Positions 51,543 through 64,000 of a stretch of 64,000 nt of DNA are shown piece by piece. Below the pieces are notes generated by a model that saw only the letters and a program-made list of their open reading frames with translations, was not told the origin of the DNA and did no database searches. Each line of letters begins with the position of its first letter. Position 1 is the first letter of the stretch. The position numbers and the translations under genes were made by a program. The stretch is taken from the NCBI GenBank assembly GCA_025449115.1, contig JAHLKC010000028.1:274362-338361 (forward strand), read 5' to 3'. Origin of the DNA: Chytridium lagenaria. Its lineage: Eukaryota > Chytridiomycota > Chytridiomycetes > Chytridiales > Chytridiaceae.

Positions 51543-53199
51543 TTATATTATACCATCCCAGAACTGAACTTCTAATCTGTACTTTCGCAAAAGATATTGG
51601 CAAGCCTTTCAAAATCTTCTTTTGAACTAATACGCAGCCTCTCCATCATTTTTCGGAGCTCTCTATTTTGCTATTAGTGTTTCAAAGTTGATAAACTACC
51701 TCGTGCCAGAACACAAGCACTTTTGTATTCAGGACCCCCGTAAAGGTCTATCCACGCCTGGTAGGGGTTTGGCGAAATCGCCCCAGCAACGGGAAAATCA
51801 CCACCGTTTCCCAATGAGGCCGTACCCGAGAATACAGGGAAGCATGGCTACATCTAGCTCTAACAAGCTGCCTGAGATTCCAACTTCAAGAACAAATCGG
51901 ATGTAGGCAGAAGTTTCCAAAGATTCCGCCGCGGACTCCATGTCTTCAAAGTAATTCCCCACTTCTTGCAAAACTCGAAAAGTCAATTGAAGGTGACTTT
52001 AAAGTCGCCTACGTCTATGTGCAATCTTGACTCCAACAACAAATTCGACGTTCTTGAAGCCGATGTATCAAGTAAATCAAGATCTTTAGTCTTGTATGTC
52101 GCCAATGCGCTGGATCTTGCGAACTGCCTAAAAATTCAGCTCTAACATCATAGCCAACATTACTTCAAGAAAAGGAAATCCTGCTTAAGAAATTGGCGAA
52201 AAAGATTCACATCGAGTGTACCAAGGGCAATAGCTTCAACAAATGAATGTGCTGATATTTCTTCCAGATGCTAACGTTTTTGCTGATGCAGTATTCCACA
52301 AATTGAGCAGGCGATTGGAGTTGAAGGCAAGGCACATGAAAGAAGTGGTTCACAGGACCATGACCTGACCCGATACTAAAGCCATTCTTCATAGCTGCCC
52401 GAACGTAATCTATGCCTTCCCTCACTGACTGGATAGCTTTGATTTTATTAGCTATAACTCTGAGTTGTCGCGAGCTCACGAGTATATCCATGGGCAATGC
52501 ATGAAGCGATGGCCGCAGAAAGAGTGCATCCAGTTCCGTGTGTATTCTTCGAATGGATATAGGGATTTCTAATCTCAACAAAGTTCTCCCCATCATAAAA
52601 GAGGTCAACAATAACTTGATTCTGATCGTTTACATTGGCTGGGTTTCATGATCGTCTTTGAATGGTAATGGCCACCTTTGACCAGTACGTACTTAGAACC
52701 AGCCATTGAAAGAATCCGTGCTGACTCCCGCATGTCCTCCGCGCACTGTATCCTGACACCAGTGAGAACCTCCGCTTCCGGAATATTTGGTGTTAAAATA
52801 TAAGCCATAGGTAGTAAGCGGTTTTGAACGTATCGATCGCGTTAGGCGACAACAAAGGCGGCTTTGAGCCGTGGCAACCATTACGGGATCAATAATCAAA
52901 GGAATAGATCTAAATTCCTCCAAAGTGTCCGCTACGGCATTAATGATGTCAGAACTAAAGAGCATGCCGATCTTGATGGAATCGGCGCCAATGTCTGATA
53001 GTACCGATACTATCTGATGGGTGACGATGTCCGGACGTAATGGCTCGATGTCCTGGACACCGACGGTATTCTGAGCGGTGATAGCTGTAATGCTTGAGGA
53101 TCCATGCACGCGGAAGGACATGAAAGTCTTGAGATCGGCTTGGATGCCGGCTCCACCACCCGAGTCAGAACCAGCAATCGTCAGTGCCCTTCTCTGCAT
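51543..53199 (-). CDS. THI20: Bifunctional HMP/HMP-P kinase and TenA-type thiaminase II (THI20-like)
   Basis: Thiamine pyrimidine synthesis and salvage. The N-terminal ThiD kinase begins [20 protein letters not shown] at 53199 and continues [79 protein letters not shown] and the anion-hole block [20 protein letters not shown], then [13 protein letters not shown]. The C-terminal TenA domain follows: [52 protein letters not shown], ending with a TRLEVQFW-type block and TAA at 51543 after one indel correction. The ThiD-TenA fusion is characteristic of fungi and some plants. Several frame breaks (ThiD end, GTGC region, C-terminus). Head-to-head with GPI8, 58 nt apart. Confidence 0.9.
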
Positions 53200-53257
53200 T
53201 TTACTTTGTTACTTTTTGGATTGTCAGCGTTGCACCGTACAACTTCCCATCAACGCA

Positions 53258-54703
53258 ATGGTGAAGTGGGTTATTCTCTGGCTGGCTCTTGCCTTCTGCC
53301 ATGCCGTGTCATCATCATTGATCGACTCTGCTCAGAAGGTGTTCTGGAGCAATGAATCTATGGCGGAGAAGGAAGAGGCGATTGATGGATTCTTTTCAAA
53401 GTCTGGGCATACAAACAATTGGGCAGTGTTGGTGAGATTTGTAACCTCTTGCTCAACGCTGACAATGGTCAGGTTTGCTCTTCACGGTTTTGGTTCAATT
53501 ATCGTCATATTGCCAACACCCTTTCTGTCTACAGGTGTGTTAAATCACGCTGTTGCTGTTCTCATGCCTTTGAAGGACCGTAAAGAGATTAGGAATTCCG
53601 GATTCAAATATTGTCCTCATGCTAGCCGATGACGTCGCATGCAACGCACGAAACCATTTTGCAGCAACTGTCTTCAATAATGCTGGAAGAGCGCTGGATT
53701 TGTATGGGTCAAATGTTGAAGTCGACTATCGCGGCTATGAAGTTACAGTGGAGAACTTTATTCGTGTTCTGACGGGTTTGGAGAGCAGCTTAGGTATTGA
53801 TATTAATATTTTCAGGTCGTCATGACGAGTTTGTCCCTCGCTCTAAGCGCTTGCTTTCAGATGATAGAAGCAATGTGTTGATTTACATGACAGGACATGG
53901 TGGGGACGAGTTTTTGAAGTTTCAGGACGCCGAGGAGATTAGCAGTCATGACGTAGCGGACGCAATAGCACAAATGCATGAGAAGAAACGGTAAGCGTCT
54001 TCGTAGTTCACCTTGTAATATCATCAAGCTACCATGAATTGTTTTTCATGATTGATACATGCCAAGCTGCCTCAATGTATAAACAAATATACTCACCAAA
54101 CGTATTGGCCGCTGCTTCAAGCCAGACTGGAGAAAACTCATATTCTCATCATTTGGACGTGGATGTCGGCGTTGCCGTCATTGACAGATTTACTCATTAC
54201 AACCTGGAGATGCTTGAGAGGCTCGACAGAGGTGATCAGTCTTCATTGGAGGACTTGGTAAGTGCTCAACTTTGTTTTAGTTAACCTGTGATTAGTTAAC
54301 ACATATGATCCTGTGTTTATTGCTTCCCATCCTGGCATTAGAGATGACCTGTTTTATCGAGGCATTGATAAGGTATGCATAAGAATGAAGACATACCTTA
54401 ATGGATACAGGCTCTCGTCACGGATTTCTTTGGCGGCGTTCAAAATGTCGAGCTCACCCTTTCCGCCTACCCTTTGAACAAATCCGAAAAGATAACCACA
54501 ATTGAATCACAGAAGGATGAGGTATGGAGGTGACAAAAGCCATGGCCCACTCAAGTCGGAATATCCCAAAGTCCCGCAACAACTTAAAGCCTGTTGCAAA
54601 GGTTGACGATGCTCTCCCACTGCCTTTTCTGGTAGGAGCTGGTTTCCTGGTCCTTTCGTTGCAGCTTTGTCCATCCTCAAATAAAAATTGCCGCGCGTAT
54701 TAA
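53258..54703 (+). CDS. GPI8: GPI transamidase catalytic subunit GPI8/PIG-K
   Basis: Cysteine protease of the C13 family that cleaves the C-terminal signal and attaches the GPI anchor, in the ER membrane. The N-terminal signal peptide is [19 protein letters not shown]. Then [64 protein letters not shown], catalytic His in [13 protein letters not shown] (about 53890), catalytic Cys in [13 protein letters not shown] (about 54050), [20 protein letters not shown] and a lumenal end ([20 protein letters not shown]). A TM helix near the end ([18 protein letters not shown]) is reached only after restoring one G at 54529-54530. Stop TAA 54701; without correction it stops at 54534. Six introns. Confidence 0.95.
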
Positions 54704-54721
54704 ATCGTTGCACATACAACC

Positions 54722-55741
54722 ATGTCGTCCATCGGAACAGGGGTAAGAATTGCAATGCATCCACTGCAGCTGACGCGAAATCTGGCTAGTATGATCTGTC
54801 TTCGTCGACCTACTCTCCGGATGGTCGTATCTTTCAAGTTGAATATGCCAACAAGGCTGTCGACAACAGTGGGTAAGCTGACAAGCTTTCCTTTGCGAGT
54901 GCGAGTCGCTGATGCATCCATAGTACTGCTATCGGCATTCGGGCTAAGGACGGAGTTATTTTGGCGGTTGAGAAGCTCATTCAGTCCAAGTTACTAGTTC
55001 CTGGTTCCAACAAGCGCATTGCAACAGCCGATTACCACGTTGGAATTGTGAGAACCTCTTCTGTTCTTGGGTATTCATCTCATATTCAACACAGGCGACG
55101 GCTGGGCTTCATGCAGATGGAAGGCACCTCGTAAGCAGGATTAGGGAAGAAGCGGAGCAGTACAGGAATTTCTATAAGCAAGCAGTTCCCGGCAAGGTGT
55201 GATTAGTCACTCTTCTTGAATCTGACCTTTGAAGATTATTGCCGAGAGGGCCGCTCAATACGTGCAAGCCTATACTCTTTACTCCAGTGTCAGGCCGTTT
55301 GGAACTAGTGCTATCATTGCAACGGCGGACCGTTCGGGACCTGGACTGTATGTGATTGAACCATCTGGCGTGTATTATGTATGAGACATTTTATTTCAAT
55401 GGAATTCTAATTAAAGTAGGGCTACTTTGGATGCGCTGTCGGAAAGGGTCGACAGTTGGCGAAGACTGAGATTGAAAAGCTTAAGCTTACTCAAATGACT
55501 GTCAGGGAAGCCGTAAAAGAGGCCGCAAGAATGTAAGCAAACTGAACAAAGTCGTGTCTTAATGCATGTTTCCAGAATTTATGCGGTTCACGACGATTCA
55601 AAGGACAAAGATTTTGAGCTTGAGATCAGCTGGGTGTGTGAAGAATCTGGAAATAAGCATGAGATGGTTCCTCGTGAGCTTCTTGAAGAGGCTGAGGCAG
55701 CCGCTAAAGCATCTTTGAATTCCGAAATGGACGAGGATTGA
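54722..55741 (+). CDS. PRE10: 20S proteasome subunit alpha-7 (PSMA3/PRE10)
   Basis: Alpha-ring subunit of the proteasome core. MSSIGTG, intron, [20 protein letters not shown] (the alpha-type N-terminal signature), [106 protein letters not shown] and an acidic C-terminus (SLNSEMDED), TGA at 55739. The GYFG and the acidic tail point to alpha-7 rather than other alpha subunits. Six introns, and every exon junction reads through with no indel. Its ATG is 18 nt after the GPI8 stop on the same strand. Confidence 0.95.
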
Positions 55742-55885
55742 GTCCCCTATGCAGTCATACTTCAACAATGCTTTTTCGGATATTATACTATTTTCATGTC
55801 TTCATGACATTGCAAATTGACTGTCATAAAAAAAATACATACAACCGCTTTTATGAGTTTTGGAGCGTTAAGTTTCTAATCAACC

Positions 55886-57621
<1,736 letters not shown>

Positions 57622-57668
57622 CTTTTTAGGAGACTTTTGGGGTAGTGCAAACACAACTAGAGAAAAGG

Positions 57669-58543
57669 ATGGGTTTCGTCAAGATCTCAAAGGCAGCTTA
57701 CTTCAAGCTCGTGCTCCATGCTGCAAAGTATTCCACAACGGCTATATCTGGGCTGCTTTTAGGATCAAAGACAGGCGAAAAGGTGGATGTGATCGATGCC
57801 ATCCCGCTCTTCCATACCAGCTCGCCCTTGTCACCTCTGGTTGAAATCGCTCTCCACCAGGTTTATATACTTGCTGAAGATGCAATTCAGACTCAACATG
57901 AATAGGCGGAGATATATGCCCAGCAGACCGGAAAGAAGATTGTTGGGGTGTATTTTGCGAATGAGACTGTAGTCGATGTTTCGATAAACCCATTTGTTGG
58001 AAGAATCGCGGCGAAGGTTGACGACCTCCTCGGCGGTGGCTCCGTGCTGTTGCAGGTACATTTATGCATCACAAATGGCCAGCTTTAATGTTTTTAGATT
58101 GATAATTACAAGCTTGTATCAGCAAATCTTGCTGTAAAGGTATTGTATTAGCAAAACATTGCATTAACACAAGCAGGCGTTCGGCTTTGCGTCTGGCAGC
58201 TGGAAAGCGCTTCCACCTAACCAGTAAGTTTGATCTACACTTATATTTTCTTTATACTCTATGCTCTTTTTTAGTCTTTTCTTGTTTTTTGGAAACGAAA
58301 AATCGTCGAAAGAGTTTCTGCCATTAATTTATAATGTTGTTATCATTAATGTGCGGCATTTTGACTAACGTTGAAATTCTTAGCGTATCTCCTGAGGAAG
58401 ACGACATGAAAGCTTCATTGAAGGAGCTTGTTTCTAACCGTAGTTACATTGACCTCGTGGACTTTGAGAATCACCTCGACGATATTGAAGTGGACTGGCT
58501 CGAGAATTCGAAACTTCAAAAAGCCCTGGGTGTCCCAGCATAA
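57669..58543 (+). CDS. EMC8: ER membrane protein complex subunit 8/9
   Basis: Cytosolic MPN-like subunit of the EMC membrane-protein insertase. MGFVKISKAAYFKLVLHAAK, YSTTAISGLLLGSKTGEKVD, VIDAIPLFHTSSPLSPLVEI, ALHQ; intron; AEIYAQQTGKKIVGVYFANE, INPFVGRIAAKVDDLLGGGS; intron; a short exon (IDNYKLVSANLAVK); AFGFASGSWKALPP; intron; VSPEEDDMKASLKELVSNRS, YIDLVDFENHLDDIEVDWLE, ending KALGVPA, TAA at 58541. No JAMM metal-binding residues, as expected for EMC8/9, which are inactive MPN proteins. About 200 residues. Five introns, no indel seen. Confidence 0.93.
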
Positions 58544-58766
58544 AACTGAAATTCATTTCTCGTAGCCATAGGATATGGCATCAAAATTAATCTTCCATAT
58601 TTCCTTCCATTAAACCGATGTGCATACTTCTTTACTTCTCTCTCTGAGATCTCAGACAGACACTTCAATAAAGATATCAATGTCTTTGCGTAAGTTTGTT
58701 TTTGAACGTTGAGACCAAAGTCTGGACCTCGGACAAGTCACACCAATCTCAGAAGTGACATTAGCC

Positions 58767-61700
58767 ATGAGCAAGCGTCAAACCACTCTATTGTAAGGAG
58801 TTAAATCGCACTGATATCTTACGCCCTCTAGCAAGTTCCTGAATCAAAATGGAGCAAAGGCTAACAAGTCTGCTCCATCAAGTAAGTTGCATTCATTTGT
58901 TACTATTTGAATAGGGATTTGCATGCTAAAGCATCAGAAGCGATGGAACTGGACAGTTCTCCAAAGAAACCATCGACGGAGCCATCGAGTAGTCAGGCCA
59001 GCGAAAAAAAGAGTCCACTAAAACGAAAAGCGGAAGAGGAGGTTTTTAAATAATAAGGGATATGTATTAACATCCTTGAGATCCTCGAACGCGATGATGA
59101 TAGTGCAGAGAAGGTACTATCAATTTGATAGAGAACTGCTGATTTTTGTATGAAGACATGGCCCCCAGATGAAAGAGAGGAAGCCGCTAGCAAAAAGCTG
59201 AAAAGTGGAAGTAGGTTGCCGTTGGAATGGACAAGTTAACTCACAGACAATAAGAAGAGAATGACTCGAGCAAGTGATTGACGACAAAGATTTAGTACGG
59301 TGAGAAGAAGAAATTAAACATATTTTAAATATGTACAGGACGACGTCTCCGAAGTTCCAAAAATAATGCTACAGAACCTGCAAAACCATGGATGACACTA
59401 AGGTATTAATATTACGCCTACGAAATCCTGAAACATCCCAGCTCTGACAGCACGGATGTTACATGGAATGTAGGCGAGAGGTAATTGTTGAAAACAAAAG
59501 CAGATTACTCATGATCATCAGCGTACCATATGGAGCTTTATGCAAAGTCTTCGACTCCGTCAACGAAAATAAGAAAAGGTTGATATTTGGCTCGCATGTA
59601 ATTAAATTGGTCTCAAAGATTAGAGATTGGTGAAAAGCTTACAAAGTTTTTCCGGAACGTAATCTCGAAATCAAAAGATGGCCTTTTGCAATGTGTATAC
59701 TTATGCATTAATAAGGTGGTTTTATTCAACTCTAATATTGACCGCACTTAGATATGCCCCGACTACAAGGGAAAGGAGCTTGGTCTTGGTGAAAGTCTTC
59801 TTATGAAAGCAATTGCGGAAGCAACGGGGCGAGACGTGTCGAAGATTAAGTCGGAAGTAGCGACGGTCGGTGACCTGGGATCGGTTGCACTGGTAGACCC
59901 TTAAACATACAATGACTGATTTCCTAGATGAGCAAAAAGAAGCAAATGACTTTCGGACGGGCTCAAAAATTGACCGTGAACAAAGTTTTCAAACACTAAA
60001 AGAGATTACTGAAATATCAGGCTCTGCAGTAGGTTTTATTCGTTCTTCAAGCCCATAACATCATTTAGTCTCAAGCTAAAAAAATTGGCAAGATAAGAGT
60101 TTGCTTGTTAGCTGCCAAGGGAGCGAGACAAAATATCTCATCAGGTTCGTCACATGGGTCTTATGACTCGCTAATCAATAAGATCACTCGAAGGCAAGCT
60201 TCGCATCGGACTGGCCGAAAAGACTATGCTCACCTCCTTGGGCCATGCATTTGCTCAAATCGAACCAGGTTAGAGACATTGTGGTTTTTGTAAGGTTTAG
60301 ATTACAAAACCCTTTCGGGGAGAAGCAAGAACAACGGATGCTAAAGGGTGCCAGTATTATTAAACAGGCCTTATGGTTTAATATATATGCATATTCATTA
60401 CATACTTACGTTCTAAGTCAACTTCCTGATTATGACATCATGGTCTCGGTTCTTTTGGAGGAGGGTCTAGAAGGTGTTGAAAAGAAGTGCAGACTGACGA
60501 CAGGTGATTTCTTGAAGTGTGAAAATGAATTAACTCTTCAGGAATTCCCTTAAAACCTATGCTTGCTCATCCAACAAAAAGCATTCAGAGGTGCTTAACC
60601 GATTCGAAAACAGCTCTTTCGCTTGCGAGTACAATATGACGGAGAGCGAGCACAGGTATTTATCCGCGCTGTCAGTGTGTAGAGTTAATATGCTTTAGTA
60701 GATTCATAAGTGTGAGGACGGTCGCTTAATTATCTTTAGTCGCAACCTCGAAAACCTGTCTGAGAAATATCCAGACATTCTTAGCAATATACCAAAGGTA
60801 CGCCGCTAATCTTTTGTTTAAAGTATGTTAACACCATGGCAGATCTTGCGAGAAGGTACCAGATCTTTCGTCTTGGATTGTGAAGCAGTCGCATGGGACC
60901 GTGAAAAGAAATGCATCCTGCCCTTCCAGATATTGAGCACCAGAAAGCGTAAGGTGAGATAGATCCTTTGATTTTTTTTGGTAACATGCTAAAAGGGCGT
61001 TGCGGAAGAAGATATTACTGTCCACGTCTGTTTGTTCGCTTTCGATTTACTATTTTTGAATGGAGAGGTTTGTCAATTTAAAGGAAACGACTAATAATAC
61101 ACTGCAGCCGTTAATCACCAAAACATTAAGAGAGCGAAGAGAGCTGTTAAATAGTTCTTTCATACCCACCGAAGGCATTTTTGACTTTGCGAAGTCAGTA
61201 GAAGCCAATGCGGTCGATGAAATTCAAACTTTCTTGGATGAGTCTATAGCCGGAAACTGCGAAGGATTGATGGTGAAGGCCCTTGATCAGGACTCTTCAT
61301 ACGAGCCGAGTGTAACGTTCCCGAAATTGGCTCAAGGTACGCGTCGCTTCATTCTTTTTCATCTAAGGTATGCAGGTGAAAAAGGATTACCTCGATGGGG
61401 TAGGAGATTCATTGGACTTGGTCGTTATCGGTGGCTACAGCGGACGCGGAAAACGAACCGGATGGTATGGTAGCTACCTTCTGGCATGCTATGATGAGGA
61501 CTCTGAGGTCTATCAAAGTATTTGCAAGGTACGGTACTCAGTTTAAACTTGCTCTCATTCTTGACAGGTCAGTACGGGGCTTTCGGAGGATGACCTTACA
61601 AAAAACTCAGAGTTCTTTGCTGAGCATGTTCTGGCCTCTCCGCCATCTTATTACAAATGGAGTGATACTCCTCAAATACGCCCGGATGTGTGGTTTTGCA

Positions 61701-61987
61701 CCTGTTAGAGTGAGTTTTAGGCGAAATGAGCTATGGGAAATATTAACTAACTCTATATTCAGGTATGGGAGATCAAAGCTGCAGATCTCTCTATCTCACC
61801 TGTTCATTTTGCCGGAGCAGGACTTGTGGACCCGAATAAGGGTATAAGCCTGCGATTCCCCAGGTTCATTCGAATCCGAGACGATAAGACTCCCGAGCAA
61901 GCCACATCGGCAGATCAGGTGGCGGCCATGTACAGGTCGCAAAAGTTGAACACGGCAACCGAGGTTAATGATGATGATGACTGGTAG
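58767..61987 (+). CDS. CDC9: ATP-dependent DNA ligase I
   Basis: Seals Okazaki fragments. The first exons encode a PCNA-interacting box at the extreme N-terminus ([16 protein letters not shown], joined across an intron at about 58790-58830), then a disordered Ser/Lys region. DNA-binding domain: [60 protein letters not shown]. Nucleotidyltransferase: catalytic lysine in FACEYKYDGERAQIHKCEDG (about 60630-60710), [29 protein letters not shown] (motif IV, about 61262) and [22 protein letters not shown] domain: [20 protein letters not shown], then [40 protein letters not shown], ending [11 protein letters not shown] at 61985. Many introns and several likely frame breaks. Confidence 0.95.
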
Positions 61988-62053
61988 CCCCGTTTCCCTA
62001 TCTGGGGAAGGCGTAGACGAAAATACAAAAGAAAATAAAACTATTTTTTTATT

Positions 62054-62652
62054 GTGATGAACGATGATAGGGAGGAAACACATATTCTAGAGGGTCTCTT
62101 TAACATTCGGAAGCGCAAAAAGGAGGCAGGGGAAGAGGAGGAGGAGGGCAGTGAGGAGGAGGAGGATCAGGAGGAGAAGAAGCCAGAGACTATCTTTGGG
62201 AAGACCTTCAAGGTTCCCGAGAGGCTCGAGCGTGAGGCAACTCCGACAACTGTTATGAGACTGACACCATTTACAAAGTACTTGACAGGGTTGCCAACTT
62301 CCTTCCAAAACTCAAGGAAGCCAACGAGGTACTTACACGAGGTTAGAGGAGGGTGTATTGAGCAAAGAGGACATTGACATTGAAGCCGTGAAAGATGGCG
62401 AGTCCCATGTCGAAATGGTGGGGACAGCACCAGCCATCCTATTCTGATTTAAATTTAAAGAATCTCGGTCTCGGTGTTCTTGACGTGGAGCTGAACGTTG
62501 ACGAAGCCGTAAAACGAAAGAACCCTACGATCCGCTATAAGAACATGGATCTTGAAGATGATATTGAAATCACAGAGCTTCGGACGAATGCAGAGATTGG
62601 AAAGAAACCTCCTGTAATTGAGGAGATCCCACCTAAAAAGAAGAAGAAATAG
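62054..62652 (+). CDS. NOPCHAP1-like box C/D snoRNP chaperone
   Basis: Acidic small protein. MNDDREETHILEGLFNIRKR, a Glu-rich tract, FGKTFKVPERLEREATPTTV, then after restoring one T at 62253-62254 VYETDTIYKVLDRVANFLPK and LKEANE, a further missing G, then LEEGVLSKEDIDIEAVKDGE, SHVEMNLGLGVLDVELNVDE and a poly-lysine end, TAG at 62650. The pattern (helix VLxRVxxFLPxLxxANxEL, then SKEDIDIE and an IEMxLGLGV-like strand) matches NOPCHAP1/C12orf45-type proteins, which link NOP58 to the R2TP chaperone. One intron at about 62418-62460. The PDRG1-like gene in the same window belongs to the same R2TP world. Sixty-six nt after the ligase stop. Confidence 0.65.
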
Positions 62653-62684
62653 AAGATTGCTGATTTGACATTGACCCTTCTCAA

Positions 62685-64000
62685 ATGCTTCACGATGACA
62701 CCCATGCTGTTGCAGGAGACACTTAAAACAAGAGGCATGAGCGGGGTGCAGCGAAACTAGTTTATCGAATGATGGAGACGGGGCCACCGCTTTTAAAAGA
62801 AATCTTTGAGACGCAAGGTGTTTCTTAAACTGACGTTGATGGCTGATGTCGTGTTCAGGCTGGATTCCTTACGTTGAGGGCGAAAGCAAGTACTGGAACC
62901 TGTGGTGGAAAGGTTTGTGCTGGTGACATGACAAACTCCAACCATCCCTCCAGGTTCTCGCTATCGCGTCTGTGACTATGACGGCTGCAAGCCATGGCAA
63001 CGTCTGAACCATTTTCCCAAGACGGCAGCGATAACAAGGAAGGTATGAATGCTCGCGCAAACTAGGATCTGACGAAGAATGCTGCAACAGGACTGCTGTT
63101 CCGTACGTTAAAGACAATGAAGGGCATATATGGTCGCGCATACGATTTCTTCCCGCAGACGTTCTCATTACCAAACGATTACGTCAAGTTTGTTCGTGTG
63201 TATGCAAGTGAAGAGGAGCAAGGGTCAAAGGTGGGTTCATTCCCATATTCTTGGTTTGATATGTCTTGAAACCAGTCTTTGTGGATATGCAAACCTGCAG
63301 ACTTGAGCCGTGGACGAAAAATCTTTGTCTTTAAAAACCTCGAGCATCTGACTTACGACTGCAAGTAAGATTATGTTAAGGCGCGTGCGTACATGACCAT
63401 TCGCAGTGCAATCCTTCAACGATATATCCCTAATCCTCTCCTCATATCAGGCTACAAGTTTGATCTTCGATGGTGAAGTCTTTGTAGAGTGCAAAAACTA
63501 AACCTTTCCACAGCTACGTGTTTGTTCAATCGTATAATCCCCTCTGCATATACCTTTACGATGAAGGCTTGACTCGATTTGCAACGGTACCTTTTTAGTT
63601 TTTTTTAAGAACCTAACTTATCACCAGAGTCTCTACGACGTATCAACTTTAGACAACCGCTTCTCACACCTAACAAATACATCGATCAATAAGTTCAGCC
63701 CTACACTGAACGAGCCAAAGAGTGGTGTTGGGCTAGGATGCAAGTGGGATTTTCTCCGATTAAGGGAGTATTGTCAGGCAAGCGATATTCCGTTTGGAAA
63801 GATCTGGGAAAAGTAGGATAAACCTCCATATAACTCGAAGACTTATACATTTTTGTAGAATGATTAGCATTATTATCATGACTCTTCTGCCTGTCGCGAT
63901 GGAAATGAACCAGAGCCAGAAAGGATGTTTTGAGCTTTACGGATTTGGTTCGGACTTTCGATATTGCGATAAATTACTGATGATTCAAAGATATTTTGAA
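62685..64000 (+). CDS. Tubulin tyrosine ligase-like glutamylase, TTLL2-like (partial, right edge)
   Basis: Adds glutamate side chains to tubulin, typically in axonemes. LVYRMMETGPPLLKEIFETQ, intron, GWIPYVEGESKYWNLWWKG, intron, SRYRVCDYDGCKPWQRLNHF, LKTMKGIYGRAYDFFPQTFS, LPNDYVKFVRVYASEEEQGS, intron, LWICKPADLSRGRKIFVF (ATP-binding), AILQRYIPNPLLISGYKFDL, SYNPLCIYLYDEGLTRFAT, LTNTSINKFSPTLNEPKSGV, GLGCKWDFLRLREYCQ and, at the edge, ISIIIMTLLPVAMEMNQSQK with CFELYGF. TTL signature order is clear, and the WICKPADLSRGRG-like and GLGCKW blocks match TTLL2. First exon start is uncertain, with a frame break near 62728. About seven introns; the 3' end lies outside the window. Confidence 0.9.

Noticed and set aside
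52430..52455. A 22-nt micro-intron in the THI20-like gene
   Set aside because: A 43-nt intron starting at GTGAGC a little upstream fits the frame and the splice consensus better.

Overview
The window is nuclear DNA from a compact, intron-rich eukaryote, most likely a zoosporic (flagellated) early-diverging fungus such as a chytrid. The fungal or opisthokont side rests on septin, a fused HMP-P kinase/TenA (THI20 type), a SIN/MEN-type kinase and a GCK/MAP4K kinase. The flagellum is implied by an axonemal dynein intermediate chain (DNAI2) and a TTLL2-like tubulin glutamylase. Introns are GT-AG, mostly 35-80 nt, and several carry a TACTAAY- or CTAAY-like branch site. No prokaryotic feature, rRNA, tRNA, transposon or CRISPR array was seen.

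Layout, left to right: MAP4K-type kinase (-, cut by the left edge), CH-domain/SIN-type kinase (+), 14-3-3 (-), a poorly resolved gene at 7.1-9.2 kb (-), septin (-), V-ATPase subunit C (-), BRX1 (+), small unknown genes at 14.9-16.5 kb, Beclin/ATG6 (-), ASH2-like PHD/winged-helix protein (+), ubiquitin E1 UBA1 (-), SKA2-like protein (+), eIF2-beta (-), DBP5 (+), DNAI2 (+), SLY1 (+), ribosomal protein uS8 (-), eIF3a (-), eIF3l (+), PDRG1-like prefoldin (-), SF3B6 (+), a very long SH3-SH3-DH-PH-coiled-coil RhoGEF (-), THI20-like (-), GPI8 (+), proteasome alpha-7/PSMA3 (+), SRP54 (-), EMC8/9 (+), DNA ligase I (+), NOPCHAP1-like (+), and TTLL2-like (+, cut by the right edge).

Most genes are core housekeeping: translation initiation (eIF2-beta, eIF3a, eIF3l, uS8), ribosome and snoRNP assembly (BRX1, NOPCHAP1), mRNA export and splicing (DBP5, SF3B6), secretion and ER (SLY1, SRP54, EMC8, GPI8), protein turnover (UBA1, PSMA3, ATG6) and replication (ligase I). 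Packing is extreme. Head-to-head start codons lie 47-200 nt apart, and some same-strand neighbours are only 18-70 nt apart.

An overriding caution: almost every strongly conserved gene is interrupted by one or more single-base frame breaks, nearly always the loss (rarely gain) of one base in a homopolymer. The likeliest explanation is long-read consensus error. CDS coordinates below therefore span genes including introns and frame breaks, and are not clean reading frames. I found no clearly new biological system. The best leads are two unusual domain architectures (CH + SIN-type kinase; SH3-DH-PH + about 1,500-residue coiled coil), a start-codon-only coding exon in eIF3a, and the tandem gene packing.
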